Assembly: GCA_944384385.1 (NCBI GenBank)
Contig: CALWTG010000003.1
Location: forward strand, 1 to 36,377
Origin: an uncultured Clostridia bacterium
GTDB taxonomy: Bacteria > Bacillota > Clostridia > Christensenellales > UBA1242
DNA: 36,377 nt
Reading direction: 5' to 3'
In this document: positions 29,718 to 36,377 of the stretch, in pieces
Position numbering within the stretch: position 1 is the stretch's first letter
Layout of the letters: each line of letters starts with the position of its first letter
Notes under the pieces: generated by a model
The model's database searches: none
Told to the model about the DNA's origin: nothing
Seen by the model: the letters and a program-made list of their open reading frames with translations, nothing else
Program-made: the position numbers and the translations under genes

Positions 29718-31907
29718 TTGTTTACTTTTCACCTTAAAATAGTTTTTCCAAACATCTTTATCTAGTCTTTCATCAATGTTTTTAATAGTGATTTGATTTG
29801 GTGCAATCTTGTCTAATTCGCTCCAAAGTATCGGTGCAGAAATTGACGCCCCATCACGTGCCCTAAGTGAGTATGGAGCAACACTTGTCTGCCCTTTTTT
29901 ATTGCGTAAGTAATCTATAAAAATTTTGCCATGCCTGTCTTCTTTTCTTATGCTAGTCGTGTAGTCGTCTGGCCATTTGCTTTCCATAAGCATGGCTACA
30001 TCTTTGCAAAACTTTTCAAATTTTGTCCAAGTTACACCACTTTCAAGGGGCACGACAATGTGATAGCCCTTCCCTCCACTTGTCTTTAAAAAACTTGCAA
30101 GTTCAAGTTGTTCTAATATTTTTTTAAGCCTTTTGGCACACTGGCGAACTTTACTTAAATTTACATTGTCGCCAGGGTCAAGATCAAACACGATAGTATC
30201 TGGGTGCTGTATATCGCCACAATCATAGCAACAAATGTGAAACTCCAAAGTGCCAAGTGAAACTAAATTGCCTATTCCACATGCATTTTTTAGATAAAAA
30301 TATTGTTTTTTTGTATCAATACCTTCATAGACATCGTCAATATGTTTTTGAAAAAAGCATTGCCCTTTTATGCCGTCAGGACATCTAATAACACTCAAAA
30401 ACCTGTTTTTTGAATACAAAAGTAGTTTTTCCCCTACTTTTTTGTAATAATCATAAACATCTTGCTTTGTGATTTTCTCTTTTGGATAATAAACCTTATC
30501 TCCATTTTTAACACTATCCTCCACTTTCACATCTTCAATCTCTTTGTCCGCTCTTAGCCCTTTGAAAGAAGGATGACGCAAAAGGTCGTCGTCAGTATAT
30601 TCAGAGTATTCAACCATAATAATGACTTTTGGAGATAAAAATACAGTATTTTTAGGCGAATAATTCAAAAACGGTGATGTTTTTCGCTCTATATTCTTAA
30701 ATAGGTTTTCAAATATTTTCTTATCCTTACTATCAAATCCACTTCCAACTTTTCCGAAATATTCAAGTCTACCATTTTTAAATTTCCCAACCAATAGCGC
30801 ACCAATCTCTTTATGGCTTTTTTGTGATAATGTATAACCACCAACAACAAATTCGTCCAATTTTTTGCACTTTATCTTTATCCAGTCACCATTTCGCTCA
30901 CCTTCATATGTTGAATTTAGGTGTTTTCCAATTAATCCCTCCAAATTATTTTTTTGAGCGTACTCAAAACACATTTTACCATTTCCTACGACATAGTTGA
31001 CATACATAATGTTTTCAGGAGAATTTTTTAAGATCTTTTCCAGAATGTTTTTTCTTTCTGTGTATTTTTCTCCACGCAAATCTTCACCATCTTTTGCTAG
31101 AATGTCAAAAACAGCATAAAAAGGAGTGAAGTCTTCACCTTTTAAATACCTATGCAACAGTTCAAAATCTGACCTGCCTTTTTCATCAAAAACAACAATT
31201 TCACCATCAAGCACAACATTTGTATTTTTAAAAAACGACTGCAAACTATTTGCAATGCTATTAAACTTTGAAGTAAAGTCCAGATTATTTCGCGTTTTTA
31301 GCACAACTTTACCATTTTCAATAAAAGCTACTATTCGATAGCCATCAAACTTGACTTCATAGGCATAGTCTTCATCATTTTTTGGTATTTCTTGCAAAAG
31401 CTTTGCAAGTTCAACATTTACGCTATTAAATGGATTTTTTTGATTTTTTTCTTTAATTAAAAGCCAGTTATCTTGTTTTTCATCTAGTTTTGTGCGAACA
31501 AGTGCATAATCTCCACTAAACTTTTCTCCTTTAAGAGTAAATTTCAGTACACCATTTTTAAGCCCACTTTTAAAACTTTGTTTTTGCTCATATATCCCAC
31601 TATCAAAAATCTCAACCACACCAGCACCATATTCGCCTTTGGGGATTGTCCCCTTAAACTTTGCATAGCTTATTGGGTGGTCTTCTACTTTAACTGCAAG
31701 CCGTTTGTCTTTTGTGCTTTTTGGCATACCTTTTGGCACAGCCCAAGATAATAAAACGCCACCATATTCAAGACGAAAATCATAGTGCTCTCGCCTTGAA
31801 TGGTGATGCTGGATAACAAATATTGGTTTTTTGTGACTATCCCCACTTTTTTGTGGTTCGCTTGTCTTATCAAAATTTCTTTTTTCAATATACTTTTTTA
31901 GTGTCAT
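29706..31907 (-). CDS. ligD: ATP-dependent DNA ligase D (PE-Lig-Pol)
   Basis: From the ATG at 31907 the protein is 733 residues. The 3'-phosphoesterase domain comes first (FVIQHHHSRREHYDFRLEYG, residues 30-49). The ligase domain follows, with the nucleotidyl Lys in VKFDG (residues 185-189) and motifs near LDGEIVVFDE and LEGLIGKHLNS. The primase/polymerase domain is last, with DLDPGD and TSGGKGYHIVVPL. This is the domain order of the Pseudomonas enzyme. It repairs double-strand breaks by end joining, usually with Ku, which is not in this window. An in-frame TTG at 31943 is possible, but the ATG matches the usual family start. No clear ribosome site is visible. Confidence 0.92.
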   Translation of the reverse strand: MTLKKYIEKRNFDKTSEPQKSGDSHKKPIFVIQHHHSRREHYDFRLEYGGVLLSWAVPKGMPKSTKDKRLAVKVEDHPISYAKFKGTIPKGEYGAGVVEIFDSGIYEQKQSFKSGLKNGVLKFTLKGEKFSGDYALVRTKLDEKQDNWLLIKEKNQKNPFNSVNVELAKLLQEIPKNDEDYAYEVKFDGYRIVAFIENGKVVLKTRNNLDFTSKFNSIANSLQSFFKNTNVVLDGEIVVFDEKGRSDFELLHRYLKGEDFTPFYAVFDILAKDGEDLRGEKYTERKNILEKILKNSPENIMYVNYVVGNGKMCFEYAQKNNLEGLIGKHLNSTYEGERNGDWIKIKCKKLDEFVVGGYTLSQKSHKEIGALLVGKFKNGRLEYFGKVGSGFDSKDKKIFENLFKNIERKTSPFLNYSPKNTVFLSPKVIIMVEYSEYTDDDLLRHPSFKGLRADKEIEDVKVEDSVKNGDKVYYPKEKITKQDVYDYYKKVGEKLLLYSKNRFLSVIRCPDGIKGQCFFQKHIDDVYEGIDTKKQYFYLKNACGIGNLVSLGTLEFHICCYDCGDIQHPDTIVFDLDPGDNVNLSKVRQCAKRLKKILEQLELASFLKTSGGKGYHIVVPLESGVTWTKFEKFCKDVAMLMESKWPDDYTTSIRKEDRHGKIFIDYLRNKKGQTSVAPYSLRARDGASISAPILWSELDKIAPNQITIKNIDERLDKDVWKNYFKVKSKQKIR

Positions 31908-32044
31908 AAAAATAATATGTGATTTTAAAAATATTGTATTCAACTAAAAATTTATAAAAACAACAAAAAAATATAAAAAAACATATTTTTTTCATAATAT
32001 TTGTTTATATTTTTCACAAATTATATTTGCAATTAGGAGGAATT

Positions 32045-32839
32045 ATGAAAAAAACATTTATATCACTGATTTTGGTGTTAGCATTGTGTTTAACGCTCGC
32101 AACAACATTGTCAGATCAAAACCAGCCAACATTCGCCTACAACGAGAATAATCAATATGTTATGACAATTGGCTGTGGAGAAGTTTTTACAAAAGCGGAT
32201 ACAATAGAGCTAAATTTTGGTTTAACACAAGTTTCAAACTCTCTTAGTGACGGCAACAAAAGCCTAAACGAAGCAATTGACCAAATTAAAAATGCAGTGC
32301 TTTCCGTTGACCCCGAAGCAAAAGTTAATGTCGGTTATATTTCAAGTTATCCAATAGCACACGCAGGAATTGGCCAATATCAATTTAATTGTAACTTTTT
32401 TGTAACATCATTAAATCCAGATAAAAAAGATGAGATAATTGAACAGGTCACACAAAATGGCGCAACAAGCTTCCAAGGTTCAAGACTCGAACTCAGCGAA
32501 AAGCAAGATGTATACAACCAAGCACTAACTAGTGCCAAAGAAGATGCTGAGCAAAAAGCAAAGGCACTTTACGGCGATGTTAAACTTAAAGAAATGTATG
32601 AAGTAAGTATTTATAGCTTTGAACAAAATGGCGAGATAAAAATTGAAGCTTGCGTAAAAGCAAAATTTATTATCAATGAAACTGAAAATAATGTCGCTGA
32701 CCAAACAACACCAGATGAAAGTGTTGAAACTAACCAGTCTCAATCTACTCCCGACAATATATCTGATGTTTTGCCACAAGTTCCAACCCCAAGACAAGAA
32801 AAGGACTCTTATTCTCCAAATAACATAGCGCAAGCATAA
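32045..32839 (+). CDS. Secreted SIMPL/DUF541 protein
   Basis: The ATG at 32045 follows AGGAGG. The first 20-35 residues are a signal peptide (KKTFISLILVLALCLTLATT). Residues about 40-220 fit the SIMPL (DUF541) fold: ITIGCGEVFTKADTIELNFG at the start, then a helix-strand series (LNEAIDQIKNAVLSVDPEAK, GYISSYPIAHAG) and the late DAEQKAKALYGDVKLKE. The end (about 225-264) is Thr/Ser/Pro/Gln-rich and probably disordered. The protein likely acts outside the cell membrane; the family is widespread and poorly defined in role. It is alone, with a terminator just after. Confidence 0.8.
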   Translation: MKKTFISLILVLALCLTLATTLSDQNQPTFAYNENNQYVMTIGCGEVFTKADTIELNFGLTQVSNSLSDGNKSLNEAIDQIKNAVLSVDPEAKVNVGYISSYPIAHAGIGQYQFNCNFFVTSLNPDKKDEIIEQVTQNGATSFQGSRLELSEKQDVYNQALTSAKEDAEQKAKALYGDVKLKEMYEVSIYSFEQNGEIKIEACVKAKFIINETENNVADQTTPDESVETNQSQSTPDNISDVLPQVPTPRQEKDSYSPNNIAQA

Positions 32840-32863
32840 GATGACGAAAAGTCATCTTTTTTT
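32838..32863 (+). terminator. Intrinsic terminator after the SIMPL gene
   Basis: AAGATGAC / GTCATCTT form an 8-bp stem with loop GAAAA, followed by T-run (32857-32863), directly past the stop codon at 32839. It is a clear terminator in the plus direction. Confidence 0.85.
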
Positions 32864-32901
32864 AATCATAATTAAATATATTTAATAATGAGGGTTGCAA
32901 C

Positions 32902-33432
32902 TTAAAAATCACAACCGAATTTTTTTAATATATCTTCAAGATATTCATCTTTCCCAAATTGATAATGTAATACTGATTTATTTTCTTGTTTGTTTTCTTT
33001 TTGAAAAATTTCAAAATTTTTCATATTTTCTTGCAAAATTTCTTTACTATTTCCACGATTTTTTAATCTTAATAGTATATCGTCTTTCATATCGTCTTTT
33101 GGAAATACAAAACAAAATCTAATTTTTCTATCAATCAAATAGTTCGTTGCTTCGTCATGTGGGGCACAAATTAACACCTTTCCTTTTTCAACCAATTCAT
33201 CAAGTCTAATATACATTTCTTCAATAAAGTTATTTTCTCGTCTTTTAAAAGGTCTATTCCACTTTGTTTTTTCAAGTTCTTTGCGCGTAATGCCATCTGG
33301 CACATAGTATTTGCACCTTAAACGCAATTCGTCAACATCTACAAATATATCTGGATATTTATCACAAAGGTGTGACTTGCCCGCCCCTGGAGTTGCAACT
33401 ATTGCATCAAATTCAATACCGTTATATCTCAT
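32902..33432 (-). CDS. Small P-loop NTPase/kinase-like protein
   Basis: The 176-residue protein has a P-loop ATPGAGKSHL (13-22) near its start and an FVDVDELRLR stretch (30-39), matching Walker A and B-type placement in small nucleotide kinases and phage-type P-loop proteins. A basic mid-region (KRRENNFIEEMYIRLDELVE) and a helical C-terminal part follow. Its substrate is unknown. No ribosome site is visible; TATAAT lies only a few bases before the ATG, suggesting a leaderless or near-leaderless transcript. The gene converges on the SIMPL gene. Confidence 0.65.
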   Translation of the reverse strand: MRYNGIEFDAIVATPGAGKSHLCDKYPDIFVDVDELRLRCKYYVPDGITRKELEKTKWNRPFKRRENNFIEEMYIRLDELVEKGKVLICAPHDEATNYLIDRKIRFCFVFPKDDMKDDILLRLKNRGNSKEILQENMKNFEIFQKENKQENKSVLHYQFGKDEYLEDILKKFGCDF

Positions 33433-33557
33433 ATGATTATACTACTAAAATATTTACATTATTGTCAAAATTATTTTACATAATAATATTTTAGAGACCA
33501 ATAAAAATTTACTTAAAATAATATTTTACTTACTTTGGATGCATAAAACAATTTAAT

Positions 33558-33590
33558 AAAAAAGTCAATTTAAAGCAAATTGACTTTTTT
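33558..33590 (-). terminator. Intrinsic terminator after the large surface gene
   Basis: AAAAAAGTCAATTT / AAATTGACTTTTTT is a 14-bp perfect stem with a 5-base loop (AAAGC). T-tracts on both strands make it bidirectional. It lies 18 bases after the stop of the surface protein gene (33609). Confidence 0.85.
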
Positions 33591-33608
33591 GGTTTTACAT
33601 ATGTGGTT

Positions 33609-36377
33609 TTAATTAACTAATATAAATGTAACTGGAACAATGAATTCCATTAGGGTTTCTAATGTTGCGCCCTCAGAGCAAACATATATTGTTGCAAGAT
33701 ATTTACCACTACCATCATCTTCAAAATTAAGCATAAGAGTTGAAGTCATATTATCTTCGCTTGGTCCTATTAATTCAGGTATATCTTGCCCCTCTGGTAA
33801 ACTTGTAAAATACTGATAACTATAATCTTCAAATGTTGATAACCAATTTACAGTTGCACTAACAGTTGTTTCGGTTTCAGCCATTCCAAGTTCTTCTCTT
33901 GTTACTTCAACACTTGGTCCACTTTCTCCAATAATGAAGTCCCCTAAATCAACAACACCTGTTCCAATTTCTTCTAAATCAACTTTCAAACTGATGTGTT
34001 TGTCATTTTCATTTATTACATCGTTGTTGTCTGTATCAAAACTGAATGTCATAGGATATGGTGGACGATCTTCAAATACAAAATATATTGCATAATAAGC
34101 ATTTTCAATTTTTGCGTAAACAACGACATATTTACCACCAATTATTTCAGTTATTGAGCCATCTAGATCCGTCATTATGTCCAACACAAGATTATCAAGA
34201 TTTGTTATAGGTGTTTCTTTATCCGAATAATATAGCATATCTTCATAAGCCGTATTTCCTGAAATCGCAACTTGCGTCAAATTACTCAAATCTTGTTCGC
34301 CAAAATAACCTATAAAGTAAGGGCCAATCAATGGATCATATTTCATCTTCATATTGCCTAGTGTCCCATTGTTTGAATATTCAAGATAAAGCCTTTCATT
34401 CTCATAGAAAACTTCAAACATTAAGTTCTCATAGTCTTTAACTATAATATTTATAGACCTTGTTGCAGTGTTGTCTGATGAAATTATTTTTATTGTATAT
34501 GTTCCAATTGAATTTAACTCAAAATCGTTTCTATCAACAATTTCGCCATTGAAATAATACTCAATTCTTGCATTTTCATCTTCTAAAATTATATCTAAAT
34601 CACCAAAGACATTAACTTTTTCTATTGTATAAGTATTATCAACAAACAAATCAGTTATATCTTCTTCGGTTTTTGCATCTGAGAATATTATTTGTGCATT
34701 AGTATTATTTGAAATTGTTCCATATGTTTTTATATAAGCTCTAAATGTTTTATCTTGTCCGTCAATAGAAATTACATATTCAAGCCAGCATAATGTTTTA
34801 TCCTCAGAAAATTTTATTTCTTTTGAAACAATTGGATATGTAGTATCAATTATAATATCATTTTCTTCAACAAAGGCTATATCTGAGAAATTATATTCTC
34901 CATATGAAAATTGCAAATTGTTATCAAAACTAACTATATAAGAATTTCCCCATTGATCCTCGTAATTTATCGCAATACTATTAACATATTGTGTTGGCAT
35001 TTGTTCTTCTGGGACATATTCTACTATCAAATCAAAAGTATAATTATAAGTTTTTTGATTTGCAATAAAACTATAAACAACTTTAACAGTTTGTTGTCCT
35101 TCTGTCAATGCTACTTTATTAGAACCGTTAAATGTTATACTTTGATTAGTAAAATATTCTGTATCAGTTAAATTTGGAATTGATAATTGACTATCATTTG
35201 TAACAATTGAAGCAACATTTGAATTTCCTAAATATTGCATACCATCAATTAAATTATTGAATTGATATTTAACTTTAATTAAAAATGAATATATTTCACT
35301 CTCACCCGAATAAACTTTTACAGTATAAATTTTGTCTTGAATTGTTGTGAAATCTTGAACTTCCTTTCCACTTTCATCAAAAATTTTATATGTGCAATCA
35401 GTATAACCATCTTTATATGTTAGATTTAAACTATTAATAACCCCATAAATTGTTATACTTATTTCGTCATTGTAAATGTTACATTGTGGATTATCTATAA
35501 AATTTTGTTGATAAACTTGCATTGATACCATTTCAACAGGGCAAAAGCTCATAAAACTAATTGTTAGAACTTGCAAATAATCGTTATTTTTATATAGGTA
35601 TATATAAATATAGTAATTTTCTTCATTTTCATCTATTGAAACTTCAAATGTTGGTTGTGTAATTTCAATCATTGAAGAATCGTTTTCATAATATAAATCA
35701 TATTCATTTAATAAATCTGCATTAATTGTAATAGCAAAATTGTTTTCACCTAAATCTCTACTATATTCTACATAGGTTGATGATGATGTATTAACGATTT
35801 TGTTATTGATTTCAATATTATCAAAAAATATTACATTTAAAGATATTGAATTTATATAACTTTGTGTATATTTATCTCTAATGTTCAAATAAAAATTATT
35901 AATTTCCTCAAATACAAATGTTTGTTGACCTGTTAATACATTGTCTTGACCATTATTATTAATGACAACTTCGATTACATTTACAAATTCTTCATTTACA
36001 GTGAAAGTCAATGTGCTACCTAGATGTATTGTTTGCATTTGTTGAAGTTCTTCATATGTTATACCTACCCCATCAATTGCAATGTTTGTTAATACATTAA
36101 TTCTACACTCAACATCAATAGTATCAAAAGTTTCGCCTGTTGGCATATAAATCATAATTTGAATATCATATTTTACAGTACAAGGAAAAGAGTAATCAGC
36201 GTAAAATCCGTTATAATCAGATTTGAAATTTATTGATAATGTATCACCATATTTTACGACAGGATTAGCAATAAATTCTTCATACGAAAGTGTTTGAGAG
36301 CCAACTGTTACATTTTCTACCGGTTCTATTACACACAACACTTCAATAGTTTTGTAAGCTCTTGTATCTAATGATTG
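33609..36377 (-). CDS. Large Ig-like/cadherin-like surface protein (partial, 5' end beyond window)
   Basis: The frame is open across the window edge, so the N-terminus is missing; the portion here is about 922 residues. It consists of many strand-rich modules, including Ig-like segments such as NIAIDGVGITYEELQQMQTI, TITINADLLNEYDLYYE and FELNSIGTYTIKIISSDNTA. Aromatic (Tyr, Phe) and Asn/Asp content is high, and no catalytic motif is seen. Its C-terminus (FIVPVTFILVN) lacks an LPXTG motif or membrane anchor, so surface attachment may rely on the missing part. It is likely a secreted cell-surface or adhesion protein. A terminator follows. Confidence 0.7.
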   Translation of the reverse strand, partial: QSLDTRAYKTIEVLCVIEPVENVTVGSQTLSYEEFIANPVVKYGDTLSINFKSDYNGFYADYSFPCTVKYDIQIMIYMPTGETFDTIDVECRINVLTNIAIDGVGITYEELQQMQTIHLGSTLTFTVNEEFVNVIEVVINNNGQDNVLTGQQTFVFEEINNFYLNIRDKYTQSYINSISLNVIFFDNIEINNKIVNTSSSTYVEYSRDLGENNFAITINADLLNEYDLYYENDSSMIEITQPTFEVSIDENEENYYIYIYLYKNNDYLQVLTISFMSFCPVEMVSMQVYQQNFIDNPQCNIYNDEISITIYGVINSLNLTYKDGYTDCTYKIFDESGKEVQDFTTIQDKIYTVKVYSGESEIYSFLIKVKYQFNNLIDGMQYLGNSNVASIVTNDSQLSIPNLTDTEYFTNQSITFNGSNKVALTEGQQTVKVVYSFIANQKTYNYTFDLIVEYVPEEQMPTQYVNSIAINYEDQWGNSYIVSFDNNLQFSYGEYNFSDIAFVEENDIIIDTTYPIVSKEIKFSEDKTLCWLEYVISIDGQDKTFRAYIKTYGTISNNTNAQIIFSDAKTEEDITDLFVDNTYTIEKVNVFGDLDIILEDENARIEYYFNGEIVDRNDFELNSIGTYTIKIISSDNTATRSINIIVKDYENLMFEVFYENERLYLEYSNNGTLGNMKMKYDPLIGPYFIGYFGEQDLSNLTQVAISGNTAYEDMLYYSDKETPITNLDNLVLDIMTDLDGSITEIIGGKYVVVYAKIENAYYAIYFVFEDRPPYPMTFSFDTDNNDVINENDKHISLKVDLEEIGTGVVDLGDFIIGESGPSVEVTREELGMAETETTVSATVNWLSTFEDYSYQYFTSLPEGQDIPELIGPSEDNMTSTLMLNFEDDGSGKYLATIYVCSEGATLETLMEFIVPVTFILVN

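Noticed and set aside
31908-32044. Promoter for the ligase or SIMPL gene
   Set aside because: The gap is AT-rich and only weak boxes (TTGTTT...TATTTG) are visible; not specific enough to call.
1-36377. A third VR or another template copy
   Set aside because: I looked for the GAACGAAGCCA and CCACCGCACGAG blocks elsewhere and found only the TR, VR1 and VR2, but this was by eye.
1-36377. tRNA or rRNA genes
   Set aside because: No cloverleaf or conserved rRNA segment was recognised on either strand.

Overview
The window is an AT-rich, low-GC Bacillota-like (Firmicutes) sequence. The first ~28 kb is a prophage or phage-derived island, with all genes on the minus strand. The last ~8 kb looks like host chromosome. 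The Bacillota assignment rests on strong AGGAGG ribosome sites, sigma-A-like promoters, a phage gene resembling the DNA-binding half of the sporulation regulator Spo0A, and phage genes of types common in Firmicutes phages. The exact host cannot be named from sequence alone.

The phage is best read right to left. The control end (28059-27034) encodes a ribbon-helix-helix protein, an XRE-type regulator and a stand-alone Spo0A-C-like protein. Next come recombination and replication genes (27034-21973): ERF annealing protein, PD-(D/E)XK exonuclease, NinB/Orf-like protein, SSB, ERCC4-type nuclease, DnaD-like initiator and DnaC-like loader. An accessory block (21964-17058) holds a hypervariable DUF6273 protein, a cytosine methyltransferase, a VTT-domain membrane protein, a DUF5131 (Gp37/Gp68) CxxxCxxC protein and small proteins. 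The late genes (17045-1770) are a probable late regulator, TerS, TerL, portal, scaffold, N4-gp56-type capsid protein, connector, a large P22-gp10-like tail protein and several tail-fibre proteins. No tape-measure gene is visible, so a short-tailed (podovirus-like) virion is likely. Integrase and lysis genes are not in the window and may lie left of position 1.

The standout system is a diversity-generating retroelement (DGR) at the left end. It has a reverse transcriptase (GSQISQ and YMDD motifs, cut by the window edge), a template repeat (TR, 1054-1178), an Avd-like accessory protein and two variable repeats (VRs). VR1 (1783-1907) is the 3' end of the last tail gene. VR2 (21228-21334) is the 3' end of a separate gene 20 kb away, between the helicase loader and the methyltransferase. 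All 17 TR/VR1 differences and all 7 TR/VR2 differences fall at adenines of the TR coding strand, which is the DGR signature. Each VR is followed by a hairpin with a GAAA tetraloop, the kind of element known to mark DGR targets. The phage therefore appears to diversify a tail adhesin and a second C-type-lectin-like protein from one template.

The chromosomal part (28244-36377) holds a membrane-anchored DUF4097 protein, DNA ligase D (PE-Lig-Pol order), a secreted SIMPL/DUF541 protein, a small P-loop NTPase and the 3' part of a very large Ig-like surface protein, with clear intrinsic terminators between them.
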